64,000 nucleotides of DNA. Origin: Clostridiales bacterium (GTDB lineage Bacteria > Bacillota > Clostridia > Oscillospirales > Oscillospiraceae). Shown here in pieces: positions 9,345 to 17,478 of the stretch (positions are counted from its first letter, which is position 1; the number at the start of each line of letters is the position of its first letter). The translations under genes and the position numbers were made by a program. The stretch spans positions 108,689 to 172,688 of the forward strand of contig JAAVHT010000021.1 of the NCBI GenBank assembly GCA_014799565.1, read 5' to 3'. Below the pieces are notes generated by a model that saw only the letters and a list, made by a program, of their open reading frames with translations, was not told the origin of the DNA and did not search any database.

Positions 9345-11156
9345 TTAACCTTCGTCATCCAGCTTCAATACCGCCATGAACGCCTCGGTAGGCATCTGCA
9401 CCGTGCCCAGGGAGCGCATCTTCTTCTTGCCCTCTTTCTGCTTCTCCAGCAGCTTCTTCTTTCGGGTGATGTCGCCGCCGTAGCACTTGGCCAGCACGTC
9501 CTTGCGCAGGGCCTTCAGCGTCTCCCGGGCGATGACCTTGCCGCCGATGGCCGCCTGGATGGGTACCTCAAACATCTGGCGGGGGATGTTCTCCTTCAGC
9601 TTCTCGCAGATGCGCCTTGCCCGCTTGTATGCCTTGTCCCGGTGGGCAATGAAGCTCAATGCGTCCACCTGGTCGCCGTTGAGCAACAAATCCACCTTCA
9701 CCAGGTCGGAGGGGCGGTACTCGTCCAGCTCGTAGTCCAGGGAGGCGTAGCCCCGGGTCTTGGCCTTCAGCGTATCGAAAAAGTCGTAGATGATCTCATT
9801 CAGCGGCATCAAATACCGAATTTCCACCAAGTTGGTGTCCAGATACTGCATATCCTTATACTCGCCGCGCCTGTCCTGGCACAGGGGCATGATATTGCCC
9901 ACGTAGTCCGGGGGCGAGATGATGGACACGTTGGCGTAGGGCTCCATGGCCTCCTTGATGGAGCCGGGATCGGGGTAGTTGTGGGGATTGTCCACCCGCA
10001 CCAGAGTACCGTCCGTTTTTGTCACCTCATAAATTACCGAGGGTAATGTGGTGATGAGATCCAAATCGAACTCCCGCTCCAGCCGCTCCTGGATGATCTC
10101 CATGTGAAGCATTCCCAAAAAACCGCAGCGAAATCCAAAGCCCAGGGCGATGGAAGATTCCGGTTCAAAGGACAGGGAGGCGTCGTTGAGCTGGAGCTTT
10201 TCCAGCGCGTCCCGCAGGTCGGGGTATTTACTGCCGTCCTCGGTGTACACGCCGCAGTACACCATGGACTGGGCGGGCCGGTAGCCGGGGAGCGCCTCGG
10301 CAGTGGGCCGCTCCACCCCGGTGATGGTGTCGCCCACCCGGGTGTCCTTCACCGTCTTGATGGACGCGGTGAACCAGCCCACCTCACCGGCGGACAGCTC
10401 TTTCGCGCTCTCCATGCCGAGCGGGCGTAAATAGCCGCAGTCCAGCACCGTGTACTGGGCCCCGGAGGCCATGAGCTTCACCTGCATCCCCGGACGGATG
10501 GAACCTTCCATAATGCGGAAATACACAATTACCCCCAGATAGGGGTCGTACTGGCTGTCGAAGATGAGGGCCTTCAACGGCGCGCCGGGGTCGCCGGAGG
10601 GGGCGGGGATGTTGTTCACGATGTCCTCCAGCACCGCCGGGATGTTGATGCCCTGCTTGGCGGAGATCTCCGGCGCGTCCAGGGCGGGCAGGCCGATGAT
10701 GTCCTCGATCTCATGCTTCACCCGCTGGGGGTCGGCGGCGGGCAGGTCGATTTTGTTGAGCACCGGACGGATCTCCAGGTCGTGGTCCAGGGCCAGATAG
10801 GTGTTGGCCAGGGTCTGGGCCTCCACCCCCTGGGCGGCGTCCACCACCAGCACCGCCCCCTCGCAGGCGGCCAGGGAGCGGCTGACCTCGTAGTTAAAGT
10901 CCACGTGGCCCGGGGTGTCGATGAGGTTCAGGCAGTAGGTCTCACCATCGGCGGCCTTGTAGTCCATGCGGACGGCCCGGGCCTTGATGGTGATGCCCCG
11001 CTCCTTTTCCAGCTCCATATTGTCCAGCAGCTGGGACTCCATCTGCCGCTGCTCCACCGCGCCGCAGATCTCGATCATCCGGTCGGACAGGGTAGATTTA
11101 CCATGGTCAATGTGGGCGATAATAGAAAAGTTTCTGATTTTGGACTGGTCTGTCAT
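9345..11156 (-). CDS. lepA: elongation factor 4 (LepA), ribosomal back-translocase GTPase
   Basis: 603 residues, the standard LepA length. G motifs: [16 protein letters not shown] (G1, residues 12-27), ERGITIK (G2), DTPGHVDF (G3), NKIDLP (G4). EF-G-like domains II, III and V follow, then the unique C-terminal basic tail ending in DDEG, with [38 protein letters not shown] characteristic of LepA rather than EF-G. It acts on the 70S ribosome. It sits in a leftward run 18 bases after the SGNH-like gene and before nadE. In many Clostridia lepA is near rpsT and gpr, which here are 6 kb away. Confidence 0.96.
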   Translation of the reverse strand: MTDQSKIRNFSIIAHIDHGKSTLSDRMIEICGAVEQRQMESQLLDNMELEKERGITIKARAVRMDYKAADGETYCLNLIDTPGHVDFNYEVSRSLAACEGAVLVVDAAQGVEAQTLANTYLALDHDLEIRPVLNKIDLPAADPQRVKHEIEDIIGLPALDAPEISAKQGINIPAVLEDIVNNIPAPSGDPGAPLKALIFDSQYDPYLGVIVYFRIMEGSIRPGMQVKLMASGAQYTVLDCGYLRPLGMESAKELSAGEVGWFTASIKTVKDTRVGDTITGVERPTAEALPGYRPAQSMVYCGVYTEDGSKYPDLRDALEKLQLNDASLSFEPESSIALGFGFRCGFLGMLHMEIIQERLEREFDLDLITTLPSVIYEVTKTDGTLVRVDNPHNYPDPGSIKEAMEPYANVSIISPPDYVGNIMPLCQDRRGEYKDMQYLDTNLVEIRYLMPLNEIIYDFFDTLKAKTRGYASLDYELDEYRPSDLVKVDLLLNGDQVDALSFIAHRDKAYKRARRICEKLKENIPRQMFEVPIQAAIGGKVIARETLKALRKDVLAKCYGGDITRKKKLLEKQKEGKKKMRSLGTVQMPTEAFMAVLKLDDEG

Positions 11157-11174
11157 AAAAACCTCCGCAGGTGC

Positions 11175-12221
11175 TTAATTATCGCTCTCAAAGAGCACCT
11201 CATAGTCATAATTGCTTACATAGTCCCGCAGCAGCCCGAGAAACTGCTGGTAGTCCTCTTTGGTCAGCTGCCCCGTCTCCGCCAGCAGGCACCGGGCCAC
11301 ATGGGCGGTCACCAAGCCGGAGCAGTGGATGGAGTCGGTGTAGTTGTTCAGGTCGCTGACAGCCCGGGAGTAGAGGAAGCTGTACAGGGCCACATTGTCG
11401 TACTCCAGCAGCCGTCCGGCGGCGTACTCCACCGCCGTGAGGATGGCGTCACGGGTGCCCTCCCGGGTGACCTTGTCCCAGTACAGCATACTGTACGGCG
11501 GGAACCAAATGGAAAACTGGACGTCCGGGTGCTGTTCGATCCAGCCGCACACCACATCCAGGTTTTCCTCCGCCACATCCAGATAGGCGTCGGACGGAAG
11601 CACCGTATCGCTGATCTCCGGCCGGGGGTAGCTCGCCAGGGCGCGGGCACGGGAGAAGGTGTATGTCCCGTCCCACACATACGCCTCGTCCAACGTCACC
11701 ATCTCGTCCGTATCCCGGCGCAGCCAGCTGCGCATGGCCTCCTGGTAGGTGTCGGCATTGAGCAGATATTCCACGTCGTCCAGAGGGTTGATGTTGTAGA
11801 GATAGCTGGGCAGCTTCACCGTCCGCTGGCTGTCCGACCGGATCACGATATTGGGATCCAGGCAGAAAAAGACCCGATCCAGCTTGGGATGGGTGCGGAA
11901 GGCCAGACGCAGGGCCGTGTCAAACTCGGAGATCCACCCGTCGGGGAAGGTGATCTTCAGCGTCTTTTCCCCCAGCCCCTCGGTAAACCAGCTGGCCCGG
12001 TAGTTGGCCACCAGCGAGGTGCCCATAACCACGACGGAATAGTCCTGGTGCCGGATGAGTCCGGGCATCTGGTAGCGCTGGTTGTCAAAACGGGCGGTCT
12101 CGCCCTCGTCCAGACCGCTCAGCACAAAGAAGGGGTCAATGGCAGACAGCAGCAGAATCAAAATCCCAAAGCAGGCCAGAACGCCCGCCATCACCCCGAT
12201 AAAGAAGTGCTTGGTTTTCAC
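11175..12221 (-). CDS. SGNH-hydrolase-like membrane-anchored protein, partner of MBOAT acyltransferase
   Basis: 348 residues with one N-terminal membrane anchor (residues 5-27), the rest outside the cell. A serine in VVVMGTSLVANY (near residue 68) and the late TDSIHCSG stretch (Asp and His about three apart, near residue 305) give the SGNH/GDSL catalytic layout of AlgJ, DltD-like and PatB acetyl-transfer proteins. It follows the MBOAT gene by 18 bases in the same direction. Together they resemble a two-part machine that moves an acyl group across the membrane to a surface polymer. Target polymer unknown. The sequence match is weak and the call rests partly on context. Confidence 0.6.
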   Translation of the reverse strand: MKTKHFFIGVMAGVLACFGILILLLSAIDPFFVLSGLDEGETARFDNQRYQMPGLIRHQDYSVVVMGTSLVANYRASWFTEGLGEKTLKITFPDGWISEFDTALRLAFRTHPKLDRVFFCLDPNIVIRSDSQRTVKLPSYLYNINPLDDVEYLLNADTYQEAMRSWLRRDTDEMVTLDEAYVWDGTYTFSRARALASYPRPEISDTVLPSDAYLDVAEENLDVVCGWIEQHPDVQFSIWFPPYSMLYWDKVTREGTRDAILTAVEYAAGRLLEYDNVALYSFLYSRAVSDLNNYTDSIHCSGLVTAHVARCLLAETGQLTKEDYQQFLGLLRDYVSNYDYEVLFESDN

Positions 12222-12239
12222 GCCGCTCCCCCCTTCCCT

Positions 12240-13688
12240 TTAAAAATTCGCATAGATGAAGGTATCCACCCCGGAGAAGAAAATGACGGACACCACCAGG
12301 CACAGCACGCACAGCACGGCCTTCCACACCGCGGGGCGGAACTGCTTCGTCTGCGCCAGGGGATTGGGGCAGGCCAACAGCGCTAGCCCCGCCGGAATGG
12401 CCATCAGCGGCGCCCAGTAGATCAGCGCCCTGCCCCCCTCCTGGAGCCGGCTCTGGAGATAGACCAGGGCGTTGCAGATGACCGTCATGGGCAACGCGCC
12501 GGCAAACCCGGGGCTGGGCAGCCCCCAGCCGGGCTGGAACAGCCCGCCCAGCAGAGCCAGCGCCTGGCCCACGCTGTCCGCCCGGAAGAACACCCAGGCG
12601 ATGTTGACGAACAGGAAGGTGAGCAGCCAGGCCAGGGGCTTTGGCAGGGAAACCTTCCCCTTCAGCAGCCGCTCGGCCACCTGGGCCCCGCCGTGGAGGG
12701 CGCCCCAGACAATGAAGCCCCAGCCCGCCCCGTGCCACAGGCCGGACAGCAGGAAGATAAGCATGATGTTGCGGCAAGTGACTGCCGTTCCCTTGCGGTT
12801 GCCTCCCAGGGGGATGTACACGCACTGCCGGAAAAACCGGGACAGGGTGATGTGCCACCGGCCCCAGAAGTCCTTGATGGACACGGCCTGGTAGGGGCTG
12901 TTGAAATTCACCGGCAGCTCGACGCCCATCATCCGGGCCATGCCGGAGGCCATGTCGCAGTAGCCGGAGAAGTCGAAGTAGATTTGCAGGGTGTAGCACA
13001 AAATGGTGAGGGCGCAGTCCATGGGAGCCAGCGACCCAACCCGGGCAAAGCCGTAGTTGGTGCCGTTGGCAAAGACTGCGGACACCAGCACCTTTTTGGC
13101 CAGACCCAGGCCGAAGCAGTACAGCCCCGCCGACAGGTCATCCCAGGAGAAGGGGGCGGGGTGGCGCAGCTGGGGGGCCAGCTCCCCCACCCGTGTGATG
13201 GGGCCGCAGGTGGTAGTGGCGAAAAAGGTGAGGCAGCAGGCGTAGTCCAAGGGGGACACATCCGCCTCCACCTGCCCATCATAGCAGTCCCGCAGCCAGA
13301 AAAGCTGCTGGAACGTGACGAAAGACAGCCCCAGGGGAGCCAGCCACGCCGGAGGCGTGAAAAGCCCCTCCAGCGGCGTCAGGGACAGCAGGAAGCCTGT
13401 GTACTTGAAAAAGGCCAGCACTGCCAACAGCAGCGCCGCCCCTGCCCACAGCAGGGGCCTCCCCCGGGATCGATCCCGGGCGATGCGGCGGCCCAGCCAA
13501 TAGCTTGCCGCCCCCTCGCCCGCCAGCACCGCAAGCGACAGGGGCGACCCCCAGCCGCAGAACAGCACCCCGGCGCACAGCAGGAACGCCCGGGCGGCCC
13601 GGTTCCCGGCCCGCCCGTTCAGCACCCGCCACGCGATCAGCACCACGGGCAGATAGGCCAGCACAAACAGATGGCTTTGTACGTTCAT
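12240..13688 (-). CDS. MBOAT family O-acyltransferase (AlgI/PatA-like)
   Basis: 482 residues, about 10-12 membrane helices. Typical AlgI-type signatures are seen: FGLGLAKKVLVSAVFA near residue 190, YFDFSGYCDMASGMARMMG near residue 245, FWGRWHITLSRFFRQCVYIPLGGNRKG near residue 275, and LSGLWHGAGWGFIVWGALHG near residue 320 with the invariant MBOAT His. These proteins carry acetyl groups from the cytoplasm to the outer face for polymer O-acetylation (alginate, peptidoglycan or teichoic acid in characterised cases). The next gene downstream supplies the SGNH-like partner. The start has GAGGGAATTCC upstream. Confidence 0.9.
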   Translation of the reverse strand: MNVQSHLFVLAYLPVVLIAWRVLNGRAGNRAARAFLLCAGVLFCGWGSPLSLAVLAGEGAASYWLGRRIARDRSRGRPLLWAGAALLLAVLAFFKYTGFLLSLTPLEGLFTPPAWLAPLGLSFVTFQQLFWLRDCYDGQVEADVSPLDYACCLTFFATTTCGPITRVGELAPQLRHPAPFSWDDLSAGLYCFGLGLAKKVLVSAVFANGTNYGFARVGSLAPMDCALTILCYTLQIYFDFSGYCDMASGMARMMGVELPVNFNSPYQAVSIKDFWGRWHITLSRFFRQCVYIPLGGNRKGTAVTCRNIMLIFLLSGLWHGAGWGFIVWGALHGGAQVAERLLKGKVSLPKPLAWLLTFLFVNIAWVFFRADSVGQALALLGGLFQPGWGLPSPGFAGALPMTVICNALVYLQSRLQEGGRALIYWAPLMAIPAGLALLACPNPLAQTKQFRPAVWKAVLCVLCLVVSVIFFSGVDTFIYANF

Positions 13689-13704
13689 GGAATTCCCTCT
13701 TTTT

Positions 13705-14030
13705 TGTCACGCTGCGGATTGGCCGTATGGCCGGGTCGCTTTCGCTCCGACTCGGCCTGGTCTTGGGGCGCTTTGCGCCCCTGCGCTCGGCCTCGCTCCG
13801 CTCCAAGCTCCCCTATACGGCTATCCTCCGCGCTTCTTTGCTGTCACGCTGCGGATTGACCGCATGGCCGGGTCGCTTTCGCTCCGCGCTTCTCATTGTC
13901 ACGCTGCGAAGCGGCCAGGACGCTCGGTCGCTTTCGCTCCAACTCGGGCTGGTCGCCGGGGCGCCATGCGCCCCGCCGCTCGCCCTCGTTCCACTCCAAG
14001 CTCCCTCACTGTCCGCTTCTCCGCGCTTCT
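13705..14030. repeat. degenerate direct-repeat cluster between genes
   Basis: The 345 bases between the MBOAT and XRE genes hold no convincing gene. They hold three copies of a unit opening TGTCACGCTGCGGATTG..., at 13705, 13842 and 13897, each continuing to GGTCGCTTTCGCTCC. Copies 1 and 3 go on with a hairpin (GGGGCGCTTTGCGCCCC type), then CTCCAAGCTCCC and TCCGCGCTTCT; copy 2 is short. This looks like a dispersed intergenic repeat family rather than coding DNA. Confidence 0.7.
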
Positions 14031-14033
14031 TGC

Positions 14034-14738
14034 TTACCGGGTGTTTTCCAAATGGTCGGACATCTCGCCGTTGACCCGCTCGCCGCAGGTGTGGACGATC
14101 TGGAGCAGAGACTGGTAAGTCCCCGGATAGGCCGCTTTCATGGTGTCGTGATCCAGCGGCGGGAACTTGGCGTCCTTGCCGGGGTTGGCCAGGGCCTGGG
14201 TGTACTCCGCCTCACTCATGAGCATATCCGCCCGGGGCAGCCCCGCCAGGAACCACTCCTCGGGCACATTGAAAAAGTCGTCGTTCTCGTTGCCGCTGGC
14301 CCGGTGGAGGTGGCGGAACAAAATGTATACCGTGGTGGACAGATAGTTTGCCGCGGCCCGAATGGCCTTTTTACTGCCCACCTTGCTGAGCAGGTCGAAC
14401 AGCAGACCCACCGAGTTGACCACCAGCTTTTTGGATAAGGTAGCCAGCACCGACCCTTGCAGCACGTTGTCCCGCTCGTCGGACACGTCGTAGAGGGTGT
14501 CCGCGTCCAGGATCGTCGTACCGTCCCGGCTGAGGGTGCGGCCTAAGAGAAAATCGGCGGACACATTATAAAAGTCGCAGGCTTTGACCACAAACATCAG
14601 GCCGGGCTCACGCGCTCCGTTCTCGTAGTGGGAAAGCAGTGCCTGGGATATGCCCAGCGTCTTGGCGGCCTGCCGCTGAGAAATACCCTTCTCCTGCCGC
14701 AGCAGGGAGAGGGTTCGTGCGAAATCAGGGTTTGTCAT
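14034..14738 (-). CDS. XRE-family transcriptional regulator
   Basis: 234 residues from the ATG at 14738, which has GGGGGAGA 7-8 bases upstream; a longer frame to 14783 starts within the leader. Residues 3-62 are a Cro/CI helix-turn-helix: FARTLSLLRQEKGISQRQAAKTLGISQALLSHYENGAREPGL. The remaining 170 residues are mostly helical without a recognised domain, and mention of KLVVNSVGLLFDLLSKVGSKKAIRAAANYLS suggests oligomerisation or ligand binding. It stands alone, divergent from pta. A strong promoter and a 5' leader hairpin lie upstream (see separate entries), suggesting autoregulation or attenuation. Confidence 0.85.
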   Translation of the reverse strand: MTNPDFARTLSLLRQEKGISQRQAAKTLGISQALLSHYENGAREPGLMFVVKACDFYNVSADFLLGRTLSRDGTTILDADTLYDVSDERDNVLQGSVLATLSKKLVVNSVGLLFDLLSKVGSKKAIRAAANYLSTTVYILFRHLHRASGNENDDFFNVPEEWFLAGLPRADMLMSEAEYTQALANPGKDAKFPPLDHDTMKAAYPGTYQSLLQIVHTCGERVNGEMSDHLENTR

Positions 14739-14788
14739 CCTGATCTCCCCCTTTCCTATTGTTGCTTCGCGAGATAGAACCATGCAAA

Positions 14789-14819
14789 CGGGCCCCCTCC
14801 TTTGCCAGGAGCGGGCCCG
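14789..14819 (-). promoter_or_regulatory. stable hairpin in the 5' leader of the XRE gene
   Basis: A 13-bp stem (CGGGCCCCCTCCT with AGGAGCGGGCCCG, one mismatch) lies between the promoter and the start codon, about 50 bases upstream of the ATG. It is followed on the minus strand only by GTTTGC, so it is a weak terminator at best. It may be an attenuator, a stabiliser or a protein binding site. Confidence 0.5.
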
Positions 14820-14836
14820 ACATCACAGCAAGTTAT

Positions 14837-14865
14837 AGTATAGCCGGGAAAATACGTTTTGTAAA
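14837..14865 (-). promoter_or_regulatory. strong sigma-A promoter of the XRE regulator
   Basis: Minus-strand TTTACA, 17-base spacer, TATACT: near consensus. Confidence 0.7.
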
Positions 14866-14931
14866 GAGTTCATGCTCTGGAAAGCACGAGAAAAATCTCA
14901 AGGATTTTTTGTGATTTTGCCCATATGCCTC

Positions 14932-14960
14932 TTGAAAAAAGGGCCGGCCAGTGTTAAATT
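14932..14960 (+). promoter_or_regulatory. sigma-A promoter of pta
   Basis: TTGAAA, 17-base spacer, TAAATT, about 75 bases before the pta start. Confidence 0.5.
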
Positions 14961-15037
14961 AGATAACAGCATGACATATAAATCAGGGTGGCCGGAACAC
15001 ACTTTCCCGATCCGCCCCAATTGGAGGGATACCGTTT

Positions 15038-16015
15038 ATGTTCAGACTGATGATCCAAAAGCTGAAGAACAATCCGAAGAAAATCGTGTTTACCGAGGGC
15101 GAGGATCCGCGCATCCTGGAGGCCGCCGCCCGTCTGCTGTCCGGCACCTTCCTGACGCCCATCCTCATCGGCGACCCCGAGAAGATCTATAAGGTCGCGG
15201 ACGAGGAGTGCCTCAACGTCAGGGGCGTCACCATCCTCCAGCCTCACACCTACGACAAGATGGACGAGATGGTGGCCAAGATGGTGGAGCTGCGCAAGGG
15301 AAAGATGACCGAGGAGCAGTGCCGCGAGGCCCTGCAGCAGGGCAACTACTTCGGCACCATGCTGGTGGCCATGAAGGAGGCCGACTGCCTGCTGGGCGGC
15401 GCCACCTACTCCACCGCTGACACCGTGCGCCCCGCCCTCCAACTGGTCAAGACCAAGCCGGGCAACAGGATCGTTTCCTCCTGCTTCATTCTGGTGCGTC
15501 CCTTCGCCACCGGCGGCAACCAGGTGCTGGCCATGGGCGACTGCGCCATCAACATCGACCCCAGCGAGGACGACCTGGTGGAGATCACCCAGGAGGTGGC
15601 CCAGTGCGCCCGCCGGTTCGGCGCGGAGCCCAAGGTCGCCATGCTGAGCTACTCCACCATGGGCTCCGGCAAGGGCCCCTCCGTGGACAAGATGCGCAAC
15701 GCCTGCCATAAGCTCCAGGCCCTGGATCTGGACTTCCCCGTAGACGGCGAGTTCCAGTTTGACGCCGCCGTGTCTCCCACCGTGGGCCGGCTGAAGGCCC
15801 CCAACTCCAGCGTGGCGGGCCGGGCCAACACCTTCATCTTCCCGGACATCACCTCCGGCAACATCGGCTACAAGGTCGCCCAGCGCATGGGCAACTTTGA
15901 CGCCTACGGCCCCATCCTGCTGGGCCTGAACGCCCCCATCAACGACCTGTCCCGGGGCTGCAACGCCCTGGAGGTCTACTCCATGGCCATCATCACCGCC
16001 GCGCTGGCTGATTGA
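15038..16015 (+). CDS. pta: phosphate acetyltransferase
   Basis: 325 residues, the normal size of the short class I Pta. N-terminus MFRLMIQKLKNNPKKIVFTEGEDPRILEAA, then GGATYSTADTVRPALQLVKT near residue 120, MLSYSTMGSGKGPSVDKM near residue 205, and FPDITSGNIGYKVAQRMGNFDAYGPILLGLNAPINDLSRGC near the C-terminus; these are the conserved acetyl-CoA and phosphate binding segments of PTA/PTB enzymes, and the last is typical of Pta rather than phosphotransbutyrylase. It converts acetyl-CoA and phosphate to acetyl-phosphate in fermentative ATP production. No ackA gene is adjacent. TTGGAGGGATACCGTTT precedes the ATG. A strong terminator follows. Confidence 0.93.
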   Translation: MFRLMIQKLKNNPKKIVFTEGEDPRILEAAARLLSGTFLTPILIGDPEKIYKVADEECLNVRGVTILQPHTYDKMDEMVAKMVELRKGKMTEEQCREALQQGNYFGTMLVAMKEADCLLGGATYSTADTVRPALQLVKTKPGNRIVSSCFILVRPFATGGNQVLAMGDCAINIDPSEDDLVEITQEVAQCARRFGAEPKVAMLSYSTMGSGKGPSVDKMRNACHKLQALDLDFPVDGEFQFDAAVSPTVGRLKAPNSSVAGRANTFIFPDITSGNIGYKVAQRMGNFDAYGPILLGLNAPINDLSRGCNALEVYSMAIITAALAD

Positions 16016-16056
16016 TCATTCGGCTTTTGCGGGGGTACCAGCTCCATATTACACAC

Positions 16057-16094
16057 AAAAGCACCCTCTGCCGCTGGCGGAGGGTGCTTTTTTA
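16057..16094. terminator. bidirectional terminator between pta and the arginase gene
   Basis: Stem GCACCCTC/GAGGGTGC with an internal GC-rich extension, flanked by AAAA on one side and TTTTTTA on the other, so it can serve both convergent genes. Confidence 0.85.
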
Positions 16095-16964
16095 CTTCAG
16101 CTTGTCCGAAACCATCCGCAGAATGCCCATCAGGGTGCTCAGGTCTTTTCCCTCCGGATCCATGGTCGGGTTATATTCCACACACTCAAAGGAGCGGGTC
16201 AGCCCGGTGTCCAGCACCGCGCCCAGGATCCGCTCCACCTGGGCGACGCTCAGCCCATCCGGGATGTTGTAGCCGGTGGCGGCAAATTCCGCCGGGTCCA
16301 GCACGTCCACGTCAAAGCTGATGTGGACGCGCTTGCCCGCCAGCGCGGGCAGCACCTCGTCCAGCACCCCCTCCAGCCCCCGCTCCCGCACCTCCTCCGC
16401 TGTGTGCAGATGGGCTCCCACCCGCTCCACGATGCCGTACTCCGGCGGGTCGATGCTCCGGGCCCCGATGAAGTGCAGATTTTCCCCCAGCAGGTTCACC
16501 TTGTTCCTGCCCACGGTCAGCGCCCCGCAGCACAGCCCGCAGGCCGCCGCCAGATCCATACCGTGGATGCAGCCGCTCGCCGAGGTCTGATCCGTGTTGA
16601 TGTCGGTGTGGGCGTCCACGTACACCACCGCCAGATTCTCCGGCCCGTAAAACTCCCCCAGCGCCGCCAGGGTGCCCATGGCGCAGGAGTGGTCGCCCCC
16701 GATGACAACGGGGTACTCCCCCCGCCCCAGCGCTTCCAGCGTATTGGCCCGCAGCCGGCGGCACACCTCCATCACCGTGTCCAGGTGGCGCAGGCCGTCC
16801 GGCCAGGAGACGCAGGGCGCCAGCTTCTCCATAGGCAGCAGGGCGGCATCCCTGAACAAGCCGGACAATCCGGCTTGTACCAGCGCGTCAAAGGCCCCCT
16901 CGCTCCCCCGGGTGGGCGAGCCGCAGGAGATCGCCGCCTCCACCAGCGCAAATCGACGCTCCAT
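16092..16964 (-). CDS. arginase/ureohydrolase family enzyme
   Basis: 290 residues. The binuclear manganese ligands are clear: GGDHSCAMGT (His near residue 98), VVYVDAHTDINTDQTSASGCIHGM (DAHTD near residue 122, SGxIHGM typical of arginase), and SFDVDVLDPAEFAATGYNIPDGLS (DVDxxDP near residue 226). The DAHTDINT and SGxIHGM pattern favours arginase over agmatinase, but the usual arginase GTPVxGG element reads GYNIPDG, so formiminoglutamase or another guanidino substrate cannot be excluded. The start has AAGGAGGGGG upstream. It lies 60 bases downstream of the rpsT terminator, in the same direction. Confidence 0.85.
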   Translation of the reverse strand: MERRFALVEAAISCGSPTRGSEGAFDALVQAGLSGLFRDAALLPMEKLAPCVSWPDGLRHLDTVMEVCRRLRANTLEALGRGEYPVVIGGDHSCAMGTLAALGEFYGPENLAVVYVDAHTDINTDQTSASGCIHGMDLAAACGLCCGALTVGRNKVNLLGENLHFIGARSIDPPEYGIVERVGAHLHTAEEVRERGLEGVLDEVLPALAGKRVHISFDVDVLDPAEFAATGYNIPDGLSVAQVERILGAVLDTGLTRSFECVEYNPTMDPEGKDLSTLMGILRMVSDKLK

Positions 16965-16983
16965 CGCGTCCCCCTCCTTAAAT

Positions 16984-17018
16984 GAAAAAACCGTCTGCCC
17001 CTGGCAGACGGTTTTTAG
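16984..17018 (-). terminator. rpsT terminator
   Basis: 9-bp stem CCGTCTGCC/GGCAGACGG with an AAAAAA/TTTTT flank, 8 bases downstream of the rpsT stop. Confidence 0.85.
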
Positions 17019-17025
17019 ATTGCCT

Positions 17026-17289
17026 TTACGCCAGCTTGTTCAGCTTCAGGGTCATGGCGCTCTTCTTGTTGGCAGCGTTGTTGCTGTGCAGCAGGCCCTT
17101 AGCGGCGGCCTGATCCACAGCCTTGACGGCCACCTTATATGCGGCATCGGCCTCGCTGCGGTTGCCGCCGGCCACCGCGGCCTCAAACTTCTTCAGGTTG
17201 GTCTTGAGCGCGGACTTCTGCGCCTTGTTCTGAGCGGCCTTCGTCGCATTGACCAGGACGCGCTTCTTGGCAGACTTGATATTGGGCAA
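17026..17289 (-). CDS. rpsT: ribosomal protein S20
   Basis: 87 residues beginning PNIKSAKKRVLVNATKAAQNKAQKSALKT, the classic S20 start, and ending MTLKLNKLA. The start is set at a TTG (17289): GGAGGAGG lies 8 bases upstream, and the resulting MPNIKSAKKR matches other Firmicute S20 proteins; an upstream GTG would fall inside the ribosome binding site. S20 binds 16S rRNA in the small subunit. E. coli rpsT also uses a rare UUG start, which takes part in autogenous translational control; a similar control is possible here. A near-consensus promoter lies at 17351-17379, and gpr is divergent. Confidence 0.95.
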   Translation of the reverse strand: MPNIKSAKKRVLVNATKAAQNKAQKSALKTNLKKFEAAVAGGNRSEADAAYKVAVKAVDQAAAKGLLHSNNAANKKSAMTLKLNKLA

Positions 17290-17350
17290 ACCAAACACCT
17301 CCTCCGATTTTAGACTATTTCTCCGTTACGGTTTCCCGTCGCAGATATGT

Positions 17351-17379
17351 ATTCTAACATTTAAAGAAGAAAATTGCAA
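17351..17379 (-). promoter_or_regulatory. sigma-A promoter of rpsT
   Basis: Minus-strand TTGCAA, 17-base spacer, TAGAAT. Confidence 0.65.
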
Positions 17380-17398
17380 CACTTATTTTCATTTTTTC

Positions 17399-17427
17399 GC
17401 ATAGAAACTTTCCGGACGCAGAAAATA
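17399..17427 (+). promoter_or_regulatory. possible sigma-G/F promoter of gpr
   Basis: GCATA followed 17 bases later by GAAAATA partly fits the forespore pattern (GYATR, 17-18 bases, CATnnTA). No sigma-A promoter is evident here, and gpr is forespore-expressed in Bacillus. Weak. Confidence 0.3.
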
Positions 17428-17478
17428 GGAGCAATTGGCCCCAGCGGCCACAACATTTGGTAGAGAGGAGCGCTTCAA

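Noticed and set aside
10713..12386. Plus-strand frame of 557 codons over lepA and the SGNH-like gene
   Set aside because: Antisense shadow, biased composition, crosses the boundary of two real genes.
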